A stretch of 64,000 nucleotides of DNA. Origin: Nothophaeocryptopus gaeumannii (taxonomy: Eukaryota; Ascomycota; Dothideomycetes; Mycosphaerellales; Mycosphaerellaceae). The stretch lies in NCBI GenBank assembly GCA_031771865.1, contig JASISA010000023.1, forward strand, positions 372,001-436,000, read 5' to 3'. The position numbers and the translations under genes are program-made. Below the pieces are notes generated by a model. It saw only the letters and a program-made list of their open reading frames with translations, ran no database searches and was not told where the DNA came from. This document shows positions 1-11,660 of the stretch, piece by piece (the stretch's first letter is position 1; each line of letters starts with the position of its first letter).

Positions 1-14
1 GTCAGCGCTGCGAC

Positions 15-440
15 ATGAAGGTCACAAAGTCTGAGTTCGACCGGCTGGTGGCTGAACGTGAGAGGCTCCAGTCTAGTATAAAGGAGGCTCAGCAGGCGCA
101 AGAGGAGGCGCAGCACCGGTTAGAGGAAGCGCAGCGCTCTCAGCAGATGGCTTTCGAAGCGTCTCGTACGGCGTTTGCCCGCGAGATGAGATTGCGACAA
201 CAGTTGGACTTAGTGGATAAGCGGTCCGATGAGGCTGTTGCTGTGGAAATACAGGATATCGAGGAGCAGGAGCAAGAGGAGCGGGCAGCTGAAGCTACGC
301 TAGGCTTCGACGAACCGTCCTACGGGCTGAATCTGTCTCCTATGACCTGGGGCGCCCTCGAGGGCGTTGATCCCTTCGATTGGTCGTTACTGGATCCCAA
401 CCCCGATGGAATTGTTGCAGGAGTAAGCGGCAATTCATAA
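15..440 (+). CDS. Coiled-coil protein encoded antisense to the chromovirus 3' end
   Basis: This plus-strand frame encodes 141 residues. Residues 1-100 are rich in Glu, Gln, Arg and Ala with heptad-like spacing, as expected for a coiled coil; the tail is acidic and aromatic and ends near a VSGNS sequence. The ATG at 15 is the first in the window, but the frame is open to the left edge, so the true start may lie upstream. The frame overlaps the end of the chromodomain frame by about 100 bases on the opposite strand. From memory, similar Glu/Arg-rich antisense frames occur at the 3' end of fungal Ty3/gypsy elements, so I read it as element-encoded rather than a host gene. Function unknown; it could be non-coding overlap. 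Confidence 0.45.
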   Translation: MKVTKSEFDRLVAERERLQSSIKEAQQAQEEAQHRLEEAQRSQQMAFEASRTAFAREMRLRQQLDLVDKRSDEAVAVEIQDIEEQEQEERAAEATLGFDEPSYGLNLSPMTWGALEGVDPFDWSLLDPNPDGIVAGVSGNS

Positions 441-3400
441 GATGTTCCCGCGGCTCCCAGGTAATTTCCGAGTCGTCGTACCCTCTCCATTTAATAAGGT
501 ACTGATCGTCTTTATAGTCCAGAATCTTTTCGACTTCGAATTCGGTTTCTTCTTGTGGGACAAATGAAAATGTCTCCTGACAAGGTGTCTCGGCGTCGGC
601 TGGTTCCAAGAGAGATGTGGAACACTGGATGAATCTTTGCATCTGCCGGTAGTCGTAGTCGGTAGTTGACCGGTCCTTGGCCTCTTCAATCAAAAATGGC
701 CCGACCTTTACATGGTCTAACTTTCTGGTCTTTCTTCTCGTTTTGAGATTTCTCGTGAGGAGATAGACCTTATCCCCTCCTTCAGCTGAGGTGCCATTTG
801 TGAGCCATGCTGTCGCGATTTCAGCAGGTGTCCTTGTTGTCGTAGGATGGCCTTGTTCATTTCGAGTGAACATCCTTAAGCTGGTCAACCGCAATCAACG
901 CCCGTGGTGCGTTAGGGTGAATGCCAGGTTCGCCAAACAGGTGTGGATCCTTCCAAAGTTTGCGAAGAATGGCGTGAGACCCGTCGTCTCGGATTGCTGG
1001 TTGTTGAGTGCGATTTGTGCCATGGGTAGGAGTGATACCCAATTGTCCTGTGCGTAGTTGATGTAGTGGCGTAGGTATTGTTCTAGTGTCTGGTTCATCC
1101 GTTCGGTTTGTCCGTCGGTTTGCGGATGAAACGCCGTTGATAGCTTGTGTCTGATCCCGATCGTGGATACGAGTGTCTTCCAGTAGTTCGATGTGAACAA
1201 CTTGTCTCTGTCGGTAATGAAGACCTCTGGGAATCCGTGATATCGTACAAGTCTATCCAGCACAAGGTGTCCGAGTTGCTCTGCCGTGTATGTCTCACAC
1301 GCAGGAATAAAGTGCGCGTACTTCGTGAGCCTGTCGACCATGACCAGTATCATGTCGTACTTGACTTTCGTTGCTTGATCCGTCGATCCTGGGAGTTTCG
1401 TAATGAAATCCATCGTAACTTCGTCCCATGGTTGTGTCGGTGGGCTCCGGAATTTAAGTTGTCCGTACTTCGAATGTCGAGATGCCTTGTTCTGTTGGCA
1501 TTGAACACAGCGTGCGATGTATTTCTTGACTCGTTCTCGCATGTGTGGGAATCCAAAGTTGCGTTGGATAAGCTCTACTGTCTTCGAGATTCCTGGATGT
1601 CCGTATTGCGGATCGTTGTGATGGTGTCGAATGCACTCTTCCTGTCGGTCCTTCGGTACTTGGTACTTTCCCTGTGCAATAGGAAATTGTTCTGTCTTGT
1701 CTTGCAGAACTCGCACTATGTTGTTGAACTCCATTTGGTTGGCACTCAGGCTTCCATCCTGATTTGTCTTGAGTATGCTGTGCTGCACTCTTTCCTTTCC
1801 TTCCATGTAGTCACTTCGTCGGCTCAGTGCGTCGGCTCGACCGTTGTCTTTACCAGGTGTATAGCGGATTTCGAACTTGTACTGACCAAGGAGCTCCGAC
1901 CAGCGGGTCTGCCTTCGAGTCAGTTGTTTAGTCGTAGTGAAGTAGGTCAGATTCTTGTGATCAGAAAGAATCGTGAGCCTGGGTGCTCCTTCCGCATATG
2001 CTCGCCAGTGCTGCAGGGCAGCGACAATCGCAAGAAGTTCCTTATCATGGATGTCATAATTCTCTTCTGCAGGAGTCATCTTTCGTGAGTAGTAGGCTAC
2101 CGGGTGTCGCTTCCCGTCGTGCTCCTGTGTGAGACACGCGCCTATCGCCATATCCGATGCATCTGTTTCGATTTGCACTTCCTTCGTACCGTCGAAAAGT
2201 CGAAGCGTTGGCGCTGTGGCGCACATTTCTTTGAGTTTGTCGAATGCCTGTTGGTGTCGTTTTCCCACTGGAACTTGGTGTCTTTTCTCGTGAGTTCCGT
2301 CATTGGTTTCGCAATCCTTGAGTAGTCTGGGATGAACTTTCGATTGTAGTTCGCGAGTCCAAGGAAGGATTGTACTTCGGTAACATTCGTGGGTCGAGGC
2401 CATTCGTGTATCGACCGTGTCTTTGCTGGATCGATTTGGATTCCTTTCGTACTAAGGATAAATCCAAGGAATTTGACTTCCTTTTTGTGGAACTCGCATT
2501 TCTCTGGTGCTGTCTTGAACCCTACTCGTGTGAGGCGTTCGAAGACGTCTTGGACTTGCTTGATATGCTTGCTCAGTTCTCCTTGGTATAGACCAAGATG
2601 TCGTCCATGTAAGCGATAACACAGACGTCAAGCAAATCTCGTAGTGTTTCATTGACAAGGTCCTGGCATGAGGCTGGCGCATTGGTAAGCCCCATTGGCA
2701 TAACCAGAAACTCGTAAAGTCCATATCTTGTTCGGAATGCAGTCTTCCATTCTTCTCCCTTCGCCATTCGTATTGCGTAGAATGCGTCTCGGAGGTCGAT
2801 CTTTGTAAACCAGTCTGATCCGGTAAGTCGATCTTGTGCTTCTTCGATGCTTGGTAATGGATATCGGTTCTTGATTGTCATGTCGTTGAGCCTTCTATAG
2901 TCAACGACCATTCGCAACTTCCCGTTCTGCTTTGGTACGAAGAGAGGTGGAGAGCCTGCGCTTGAGGTGGACTTCCGTATCCATCCTTTGGCTAGCTTCT
3001 CCTTCAGCCATTCATCTAGGGCTTTGAGCTCTTTCTCAGATAATGCGTAAATGGGTCCCCATGGAGGCTCTTTCCCAGGCTGAATCTTGATCTTGTGATC
3101 CCATGGTTGGTGTATAGGTAATGCTTCCTTGCCTTCCTCTTCCTGAAAGAGTCTCGACCATCTTTGGTACTCCTCAGGGACATCTGGCGCTGAGATCGCC
3201 ATCTGCTTTCCAGGATTGCCAGTTCCTCGTCCCGTGATTCCGTGACCTGCTGGACCTACGCAGTGTCTATCCGGGGTGGCTCCAGTCTCTGGGCTCAGTG
3301 TCGGCGCAAGCTGAGTTGTGCACAGCTGTTCTTTCGCCTCATCCGCCGCGTACTTTCGACGCTGTACGGGTCTGATACGGGTGGCACTTCCGTATCCTTC

Positions 3401-3785
3401 AAATGAGTACTCCTCTCTTCCAGTCAATTACTGGGTTGTGCTTTCTCAACCAAGGCATGCCTAGCACGATATCCCAGCTGGCCATAGCTGTGACATCTAA
3501 GACAATCTCCTCGTGGTGCTGTTGGATAGCCAGTGGTAGCGGTATCGTCTCGCGCTCCACACAGGGTAAGGGTGATCCGTCGACCGCGATCAGTTCATAC
3601 CCTTGTTTCTTCGTCTGGGTAGCTAGTCCAGTCCGTTTTACAAATGACTCGGATGCAAAGTTCCCGCTCGCTCCGGAGTCGATCATGGCACTCGTCTTGA
3701 GTCCATTGACGATAACTTGTGTGCTGAACACTGTTGCTGATGCTTGAGCTTCTTGTCTGACGTTTAACTCCCTTCGGCCGCTCAT
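340..3785 (-). pseudogene. Chromovirus pol: protease, RT, RNase H, integrase, chromodomain (frameshifted)
   Basis: A retroviral-type protease with a DSGASG active site lies at about 3,400-3,785. Reverse transcriptase follows at about 2,573-3,430, with the catalytic YMDD box near 2,600. RNase H and integrase occupy about 895-2,500; the integrase carries an HHxxxxxGHPG-like zinc region and a DFI..LPGS core start. The chromodomain, with an FEVEKILDY start and KWRGYDDSEITWEP core, is near 435-560. Chromodomains of this class steer integration to marked heterochromatin. The parts sit in three different frames: protease to RT and RT to integrase each change frame. Around 895-1,040 the integrase tail continues in another frame. 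The polyprotein is therefore broken, consistent with an old copy. Confidence 0.9.
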
Positions 3786-4186
3786 GCCTGAGGAGTCGAT
3801 CCTTTTCCCGAGACTGTGGCTCTATTGTCTAACCAGTCCAGGATCTGTATACGTGTTTCCTCCAGTGTTTTGGCCATAGCTTTCTCTTGTGGCAACTCGT
3901 TGCATGCGTATCGGCTCTGACATGCTTGTGCTTGTTTGTAGCCATTCTTGAGGTCTTGGATCGATGTTCTCATCTCGTTCGTAACGACTTGTCCGCGCGG
4001 TGTTAGGTACCCGTACGGTGTAAACCAGCTTCAATTGGTGGTCTATCCCAGATGAATGTTGAAAACTCTTCTTGGACGTCTAGCCTGGGATACCTCCAGA
4101 ACATTGATCGTAGTTGTCCTAGGAAGAAATCAAACTTAACTGGGTTAAGCAGTCTTCCTCCTGTCGGTGTTCGTGGAAAGATCTCT

Positions 4187-5750
4187 TCACTGTTGCGTGC
4201 TATGTGAAGGATCATCTTGCGTATTGGTTCCGGTGCGTCCGCTAAGGTGAAGTATTTCGTCGTTGTCATCGTCCTCACTGGATTCTTCTTCTTCTTCCGA
4301 GGTTCCTTCCTCAGTTTCATCGTCACTGGATGACTCTTGTGGGTTCTCCGGAATCTCAGGTAAGATACCCGTGATAGGGTAGTCGTCCGCCTGAGTAGCG
4401 ACATCCATCACCACTTCCTCCTGTGGGGTCCCCTCAGATTCATTGGGATTTTGGTTCTCCTTATCGCTGTCATCAGCGCCCCAACAGGTTTCATCCAAAT
4501 CCTCCTCTTCCGGCGTTTGAACGTGACGATCAAGTTGTCGTAGTTCGTCCGGAATTGGTAAGTGTCGGTGTCCTCCAACTGTGGTGTTGATTGGTGGAAC
4601 CGGGGCAGGTCTTCGTGGCGCAGACGGCCAGTATCCTGCTTCCATCTTCGAGGAGTAGTGTGTTTGACACGAATCGTCATAACAGAATCGCCAGTGAAGG
4701 CTTCCGTGACCGTTCCGCAGTTCCCGACCTGTCTCGTCAGGTAACTTTCGTGTCATCATACCAAACAATCGTGGCTTTTGTTGATCGGCGCCTGTCGTTT
4801 CGTAGGCTCCGCGTCCCACGTCGTGGTTTCGTTGCATCGTGTTGAACTGTCGTTGCACCACGTTCTTTGAACGACAATTCCTCGCATAGTGGCCTTCCTT
4901 GCCACATGCATAGCAATTCAGTTTCTTCTCATTTCTTCTGGGCGAACTCTTGCCCTTCCTGCTTCCTTTGAACGGGCGACCTTTCTGGGTTGCATTGAAC
5001 TGCCAGTCCATTGCATCGGGGTCGCGTTGCTGTCTCTGAGGTGGTTTAGACCACCCATCGCGTCGTCCGAGGGCACATAGCCTGCCCTTCCCGTAACCTT
5101 GGAATCATAGCGTCGCTCCATGGCTCGCTCGTAAAGTTGGTCGTCCAGTTCAATCGCCGCTTTAATCAGTTCTCCGAGGCTGTCGATCTTCCCAGAGTAT
5201 CGCATCAGTTCATCCTTGACTGAGTCTCTGAGACCTCGTCGGAACATAACTTGAGAGCATCGTCGTCCCAATCCGTGATCTGGGCGTGCTCCTGAAACTT
5301 GGCTGCGTAGTCTGCCGTGGAACCCTTCTGAGTGAGATGTTGGATAACCCGGACCGCGGTCGAAACCTCGTTCGAGACTCCATACACCTGCTTCATTGCG
5401 TTCTTCATGTGATTCCAGGTCCTGAAGATTCCCGTTGAATCCTCGTCACTGTCAAGTAGTTCCTGAGAAAAGGTTTGATCCAGTGCTGCACGTCCTCGCA
5501 TAAAGGTCGTTGCGAAGAGTGGCTTCTGAGCTTCACCCATCTCGTTGAACTTGAAGTACATGTCCATTTGGGTAAGCCAGACGTCGAACTTGTCTCGGTC
5601 GCCATAATAGTAGTCCGGCTTGCCGACCTTGAGGGAACTGTCGTTGGTGTGGTTGGCAAGTGCATTGATGGCCGACTGAGATGTGCTGAATCGTTGGCGA
5701 GAGCTTCCTGCTTCGCTGGGGCGGGAGTTCCCCTTCCGGTTTGCTGAGAG
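4187..5750 (-). pseudogene. Chromovirus gag (capsid and CCHC nucleocapsid), frameshifted
   Basis: The likely start is the MSASQQ methionine near 5,758. The capsid-like region (aromatic and charged, with a KFDVWLTQMDMYFKF segment near 5,560-5,600) is in a different frame from the amino terminus. The nucleocapsid part carries one zinc knuckle, CYACGKEGHYARNC, near 4,870-4,910. It is followed by a long acidic tail ending near 4,187. At least three frame changes are needed to join these pieces. In an intact element Gag packages the genomic RNA; this copy should not make functional protein. Confidence 0.82.
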
Positions 5751-5761
5751 GCACTCATCCT

Positions 5762-5775
5762 GAGGGTGTTCAAAG
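5762..5775 (-). other. Putative self-priming primer binding site next to the 5' LTR
   Basis: In element sense the bases just inside the LTR read CTTTGAACACCCTC. No TGG (tRNA CCA complement) follows the LTR. The eight bases TTGAACAC are instead the reverse complement of GTGTTCAA, which lies inside the LTR about 32 bases after a TATA-like box. That arrangement matches the self-priming known for Tf1/sushi-type chromoviruses. The pairing is short, so this is an inference. Confidence 0.45.
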
Positions 5776-6106
5776 TGTTACGCACGGTATCTCGCTTGTC
5801 AGGTGACTCGCTTAATCACGTGGAATGGCTTCTTTGGAGAATGCGTCGGCAAGTGGAACGAAGTGAAGGAAGTCTTGGCTTATTCCAATCAGTGAGATTG
5901 TAACATGAGTTGAACACGATGATTGCTAGTCAACCATCGTTCCTAAATACATAAGAGACTTTAGGTGATCAGTGTGATCAGACTGATCGCCTAGGGAGAG
6001 GTGATCATCCTGATCAGGGTGATCAGGAGGCTCTGCTCGGTCTCGTACCTTACGATCAGTAACACGTGACCTCGCACTGGGCAAGGACCCAGCACGAACC
6101 GTAACA
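5776..6106 (-). repeat. 5' LTR of the chromovirus (331 bp)
   Basis: In element sense it starts TGTTACGGTTCG and ends GCGTAACA, so the termini are the usual TG...CA with a TGTTACG/CGTAACA inverted repeat. The inverted copy at 13,088-13,454 is nearly identical over its whole length but carries one extra 36-bp unit. A TATTTA box lies about 32 bases upstream of a GTGTTCAA motif that may be the transcript start. The middle is crowded with TGATCA palindromes. Confidence 0.95.
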
Positions 6107-6462
6107 TAGAGTTGCAAGCTAGATTACTAATAATACTTTTAGGCTTTAAATTATAACGCTATAACGCTATATATATTAAAGTAACTATAGGAGGCCTATA
6201 AGAAGTATAGGTACGAAGATTCCTAAAGAACGTATATTATTTAATAGCTTAGTTATTAAATAGTAGCTAGCTAGTAGATATAAAGCGACTAAGCCTATAA
6301 TCTTAACTCTAACTCTAAATCTACCAAGTAAACTAACTATCTAAAACGCGCTAGTAACGCTAAATTAGATACTTTCTACGCTTCGTTATTACTTAACTTA
6401 CCTAGTATATAATTCTCTACTACTAATAGAAAGCCCTTTAGCTCGTCCTTAATTATTCTTCG

Positions 6463-6489
<27 letters not shown>
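6107..6489. other. RIP-saturated AT-rich relic DNA
   Basis: I see no gene here. Between 6,121 and 6,480 I count one CA and no TG dinucleotide, while CG remains in a dozen or so places and TA is extremely common. That pattern is what RIP leaves (CpA to TpA on both strands). The original repeat cannot be recognised. Confidence 0.85.

Positions 6490-6494
<5 letters not shown>
6464..6494 (+). repeat. (TAA)n microsatellite, 3' tail of the LINE
   Basis: About ten TAA units mark the boundary between the RIPped flank and the LINE. In LINE sense this is a 3' (TTA)n tail, similar in kind to the TAA tails of I-type elements. Confidence 0.8.
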
Positions 6495-6496
<2 letters not shown>

Positions 6497-6838
6497 GTAT
6501 TCGAGCTAGCTACAGGCCGTGCCCCTTCTAGCATATCTACATGTTGTAAAAGAAAACCCTGTAGAAAGTGCCTACAGCGTAAAACTTCCTCCCTTCTCTG
6601 TTATGCCTTACACCCTACTGCATCTTAGGTACTATAGAACCAATATGTTTGCCCGTAGGCAGCTGGCTGACACGCCAGAGTCAACATCATCCTCCTTACT
6701 TGGGTTCGAGATCTCCGGCCTGCTCTGGGAGATGTTTGAGGTCCCTCGAATTGTCCTATGGGAGATACCTTATTGCCCACGCTGCGGTTTGTCTAGGAAA
6801 CTCAGTAAGCCATCTTCTCGCGTCCTGGCATCTAGTGG

Positions 6839-9800
6839 CTAAGATGAGTTCCCTTCTACTCTCTCGCATGTTTGTACAGTAGGCAAGGTAGTGTCGAGCT
6901 GTCCTCTATCTCCACATTCGCAGTAGGGGCTAGTGTCGGGCACCCCAACCTTGTGGAGGAAGTGAGGAAGGCCAATTGTCTCTGACCGTATCTGGAACAC
7001 TATCGCGGCCTGGGCTTTGCTAAGCCCTCGATAAAGCTCCGGGTATTGGTGTTCCATGGAGTCCTGAACGCGAGTGGGAGGATTCCTTCGCGCCTAGCAT
7101 TGTCCCACTTCTGTGACTCGTCCCGCTCATACTGGCCCTGGAGGATAGTCCATGTTGCTTTCCGAGTCTTCTTTGGATCTGCTCTGTCTATGTGAGAGAG
7201 CTGGGACCGTAGGATAGTAGCCTGCTCGTCTGTCTGCTCTAGTGGCGAGCTGTATGGTTTTCTCAGGCGTCTGCTATATGCCCCAAGTTGTCCGCACTTT
7301 AGTAGGATCCGCCCCTTCAGCTCTTGCATGGCCTGGTGTATATCCGGCCTCTGCCTCTGCGCAGCCATTGCAGCTATAGCAGTTCTCTTCCCATACTCGG
7401 TAATGTCTTCGATCTGGAGTTCTTTGTGTAACAGTCGCGTTGGTGTAGCTCAGTAGGCCCCAAGGATTATCCGTAGGAATCTATTCTGCATTACCCGTAG
7501 CTTTTGTTGGAGCATTTTTGAGATTCAGTCTCCTTTCCTGCCATCCATACCTCGCTCCCGTGCATTACTGCTGGCCTGATCATTGAGATATATAGCTTAC
7601 GGGCTGTCTCTACCGTGGCGCCCACGTAGCAGCAGTAATCCGTCGTAGTGCAGCTTCTAGCCGTTTTGCTTTTGTAAGGGTATTCTCTATCTGTGCGTGC
7701 CACTTTGAGTCTCTTATCAACGATTACTCCTAGGACCCTCATTGTGTCCTCTGGGCCCTCTGGAGCGACGGGATGTTGGGTGTTCTCTGGGATTCGGATG
7801 TGCTCCTTGTGCCCCTTGTAAAGTGCATGACTTTGTATTTCTCAGGGGCGAACTTAGCTCCATGTCTTGAGGCCCATTGTAGACAGCTGTTGTGGTCCTT
7901 TTCTAGTGCCTCGCATGTACCTCTTGTCGAATTTGACACTGCAATGAGGTATGTATCATCTGCAAACCCAACTGCTTCGGTGTATTCCATTCCTTCTAGG
8001 AGGGAGGCTGTAAAGAAGAGGAACAGGATAGGTGAGATGGTGCTTCCTTGTGGGATTCCGCATGCCACTCGTGCTGCCGGTGACTCGTATCCGGGGATAG
8101 CGATTGTTGTCTCTCTGTCCTTCAGGAATGACGCTACAAAAGCTGTAATCCAGTATGGAATCCTCCTGCACCGTAGGTTGTGGATTAACCGTTCGTGATT
8201 GACTTTGTCAAACGCTCCTGTCATGTCAAGTGATAACACCGAGGCCACCTTGCCTTTCTTCCACGCAGTCTGAACGCTTTGAAGGATGTACCGTAGTGCG
8301 TCTCCGGTCGATCTACCCGCTTGCGCCATTTGGTTTGAGGAAGCAACTTATGTTCCCGTACAGCCTGTCCTATTTTCCGTGCAACTATTGCTTCTAGTAT
8401 CTTGCCAATGCACGATAGAAGGGCAATAGGCCTCCATCCCTTTGGAGTAGATGAGTCTTTACCCGCCTTCTGTAGCATAATCGTCCTAGCTTTCCGAAAC
8501 TGGGCTGGGTGGTAGCCAATTGAAACACACTGTTGGAAGATGCGTTGGAGGATAGGGAGTAGCTGAGCTAGGCACTTCTTAATGCATCTGTTTGGTATCT
8601 CGTCGAGGCCGGGAGCCTTGTCGTTCGGCAGTCTTTGGACTACTTTTCGTACCTCCTCTTCTGTAATTTCGCATGCTATATTGACAGGTTCTGGGTATGT
8701 AGTGCTCTCGATGTCTGATGTGTCTGCGGGCTCTGGCATTGGGAAAAGGGCTGTCCGTAGGATCTCTGTTTTCGCGCTGTCCGTCGTGAACTGATCGTTA
8801 TTGTGTGTTAGTGTAGGCATCTGGGGAGGTCGAATAGGGCTATCGCTGTTCTTTGCCCACTTAGCCAGCTTCCACATTCCCTGTGGCTCGCTAGCGGTTT
8901 TGTGAACCGCGGTCCTCCACTGTTTCCTTTTCTCTGTCTGGATAGTTCTCTTTTTCTCCTGGTTTCGTGCCCTCCACTCCTTCCAGTGCTCCTCGCTCCC
9001 TGTCCATTGTGCATGCCGTCTTGCCTGCCGAGCCTCCTGAATCGCATGTAGTACCACCGGCACACTCCTTGGATCTGGCGGCCGATATGTTTTACGCCGG
9101 ACAACAAGGTCCCTTGTCTCCTGTAGAGCATTGCTGAGATCACTCACGGTGCTATCTATATCCTCCTTTGTTGTCATCCCTTCGGCTGTCGGTAGGAGCT
9201 TTTGGAGCGTCTCTCTGAACTCCTCCCAGTTAGTGTCCTTCCACATCCATCTTGTTCTCGTCTCCTCCTGTATCCCTATGTTAATAGTTGTCTCTATGCT
9301 GATATGATCAGAGTCAATGTCTTCCTTGCCTGGCTGACATGCTGTTATCCTCTTTGATATCTCCTCTGTTGCAAGTAAAGGTCTATCGTCGTCCCAGTTT
9401 GGGACTGTGGTGTCTTTCTCCAGGTAGCAAGGCCTAGGGGTGTCGCTAGGTATAGCGTGTCTCGACACGCCTCTCGTAGCTCTCTTGCTCTAAGATCCTC
9501 CTGTGGTACTAACGGTCCTCCCCACCAACGGTGGTGAAGATTGAAGTCTCCAACTAGAACGTGTTCTCCCGGTTCCTCAATACCTTCTAAAAGCTCCTCA
9601 CTGTAAGCCTCGCATCCCAGTTATAGATGTTATGGAGTGTACAGTTCCTATTGTCGTTTGTAGTGAGATTAGGATCTTCTGATTACTCATAATCCGGTGC
9701 GACCATTCGGACAGGCTGTACTTCTTATGGACGTAGAATACGACTCTCCTGTCTTTGTCTTCCCCTGCAACAGTATAGTACTTCGGATGTGTGACTGTTC

Positions 9801-9936
9801 TTCCATTGCCCAGGTTAGTGTGTGGCTCCTGGATAGCGAGAATGTCTTTCTGGCTGTCATCGAGTAGCTGCCGGTGGGTAGCCTGTGATTTCCGTACGTT
9901 TGCCTGCAGTATACTTAGTGTCGGTTGTGTGTTCAT
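6839..9936 (-). pseudogene. LINE ORF2: endonuclease and reverse transcriptase, broken
   Basis: The amino terminus (9,936 downwards) has the endonuclease start ILQANVRKSQ and the AIQEPH box. The GDFNLHHRWWGG box lies near 9,500-9,560 in a shifted frame, and a DSDHISIE end follows near 9,330. Reverse transcriptase begins near 8,700 with GWRPIALLSCIGKI near 8,440. The GIPQGSTISP box is near 8,040 and the catalytic FADDT near 7,960. A typical post-RT tail with a Cys/His-rich CECGD segment ends near 6,840. I do not see a clear RNase H domain. At least four frame changes and an in-frame TGA near 9,600 make it inactive. Confidence 0.85.
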
Positions 9937-10079
9937 TGGGTACTAGCTGGTGGTTGATCCGCTGTATTGCTCGTCGGATTGACCCTTGTCCTTGCTCCGG
10001 TACAATGGTCTTAGCCCTGTTCACCGCCCCAACTGGCCTCCCAAACCTCTGTAGTGTTCGCTTCTCTGCTGTTCCTATT

Positions 10080-11466
10080 GGCCTCCTGCCTGGGACATAT
10101 TCGCGGCTTGTCCGGGTAGCTGTTTGGTCCTCTCCCTCCCCATTCGCTCCTTGCTGTAGAGGAGGGAAGGCAGAGGAGAAGTAGAGCTAGGAGTACTGTA
10201 GGTTAGCTTAGCCATGTAGCTCGCCCTATCTTCTTCATGCTCTGAATCTTGTCCTTGATTGCTTGTCTCTTTGAGCACATATAGTGCCAAGCTGGGTGGT
10301 TCTGACTGCAATTTCGCATTTACTGTGCTTTAATCGGTCTGCCTCTGCAAGCTTCTCGTGCGCACATTCTCTTATGTTATGGCTTCCTCCACACCTTGCA
10401 CACACCGTACCGTTTGTGCACCTTGTGCCGATATGGCCATATCTTTGGCAGTTGAAGCACTGTGTTATTGTCCATTGGTGGTCCCATTCTTCAGTGTCGA
10501 GCACTCCGGAGATGATAATGCCCTTCTCTACTGCAGCTCTGGCAGCTTCCACCGTCTTCAGTTCGACTACTAGAGTGCTCTGTTTCTTTGTTCCCGTTGC
10601 TATAGCTTTCTGGCCCTTCCACCAGGCATTCTGTACTTGGATTCCGGGTATTAGCCGCTTGTTGTCTTCCTCAATTGACTGGATCCGCTGTGTAGTAGGG
10701 TCGTTTCCTGCAACTGTAACAAAGTGGACTTGACTGGGAAGGTTTTCTGTGCTATTCTTGCCTCCTTCAAGACCTTGCCTAGGCCTTGGGTGTCTGCCGC
10801 CATTCGGTTCCTTGCTGCAGGGTCCGTAGTCGTGAGAACTAGTCCATCGGGGACCTTCTTGACTGCGACTACATGTGCCCAGTTCCCTCCTTCTGCAGTA
10901 AAACGCGAAACAATCCGGGTAGCTTCAGCATCCCTAAGCTCAGCCCTAGTCCTTCGTTGTCTACGTGAATCTTGAGGAGCACGCAGCTCTTTGTGCTTTG
11001 ATGCTAGACAGCTGGGCTGGCTGTTGGGCTGCGACTGTAGCCCAGGTTGTCTTTGGTCCTGGACTCTGCTCTATCTTCTTCTGAATCTGTGTAATACTCC
11101 GTTGGATAGATTCCAGAGTGGCTTCCTGGTTGGTGCGCTTCGTGGTCCGCGCTGCAGTTGAGTGAATCATATCCAGAATCATCTGGATTGCCCTCTCTGG
11201 TTGGAGGAGGAGTGTTGACTCTGATGCATCAGTTCAGCTGCCTCATTCTGAATCTCTTTCAGGGCCTCCCAAGGTGAGAGGGGACCCTGCTGGTTCTTGT
11301 TTACTGCTGCGTTCTTCTCTCTATACCCCTTCTCTTGGGAGGTTGGGTAGGAAGCTAGATTGATACTCCCTGTATCTCTGCCTGTAGTAGTTTCTTCAGT
11401 AACCTCTTGAAATGGCTCTAGTCCGTTGTCTGTGCCTGAGGCAGCACAGCCTTGTGCACTGGCCAT
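10080..11466 (-). pseudogene. LINE ORF1: Gag-like RNA-binding protein, broken
   Basis: The start is taken at the MASAQG methionine (11,466). The first third is Ser/Gln/Thr-rich with a short helical segment. The carboxyl part carries CCHC-type knuckles: CFNCQRYGHIGTRC and CARCGGSHNIREC near 10,370-10,480. Such ORF1 proteins coat the LINE RNA. The reading frame shifts at about 11,180 and again near 10,240, so no intact product is expected. Confidence 0.75.
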
Positions 11467-11660
11467 GCTTGGCAGAGAATTCTCTTCTTCTAATGCTGAG
11501 AATCAGTATTTTCGAGCGCTGACTGCGCACCCGCCAACAGCGGCGTGTAGCCGTGCTTTGGATGCGTGTATTGCCTTGATAGGTTCCGTATGTTCTGAGG
11601 TTTTGGTAATGCCGCCTCCCCAAATTCGTTGTATAGGCGCTATAGGCTTAGCGAACTTCT

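Larger units (their letters stand above)
1..6106 (-). mobile_element. Ty3/gypsy chromovirus (chromodomain LTR retrotransposon), 3' end outside window, defective
   Basis: Reading leftwards from the 5' LTR the element shows Gag with a CCHC knuckle, an aspartic protease, reverse transcriptase with YMDD, RNase H, integrase and a C-terminal chromodomain. This is the gene order of Ty3/gypsy chromoviruses. The coding sequence is split over all three minus frames by several frameshifts and stops, so this copy cannot make an intact polyprotein. The composition is normal, with CpA and TpG present, so it is not heavily RIPped, unlike the DNA to its right. The 3' LTR and polypurine tract lie beyond position 1. 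The five bases after the LTR (TAGAG, 6107-6111) are the expected target duplication, but its partner is outside the window. Confidence 0.93.
6490..11660 (-). mobile_element. Non-LTR retrotransposon (Tad1/I-like LINE), degenerate
   Basis: Read on the minus strand, a Gag-like ORF1 with CCHC knuckles (about 10,080-11,466) is followed by an ORF2 with AP-endonuclease and reverse transcriptase. The element ends in a (TTA)n tail, seen on the plus strand as the (AAT/TAA)n run at 6,464-6,494. Both sides are RIP-saturated AT-rich DNA, while the LINE itself keeps normal CpA/TpG content. It therefore inserted after its target had been mutated and then decayed by frameshifts and stops. The exact 5' end is uncertain by about 150 bases. 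I could not find a convincing target duplication. Confidence 0.88.

Noticed and set aside
1147..2088. Long plus-strand frame (313 codons) across the integrase/RNase H region
   Set aside because: It is the antisense shadow of the chromovirus pol gene and has no recognisable domain or start context.
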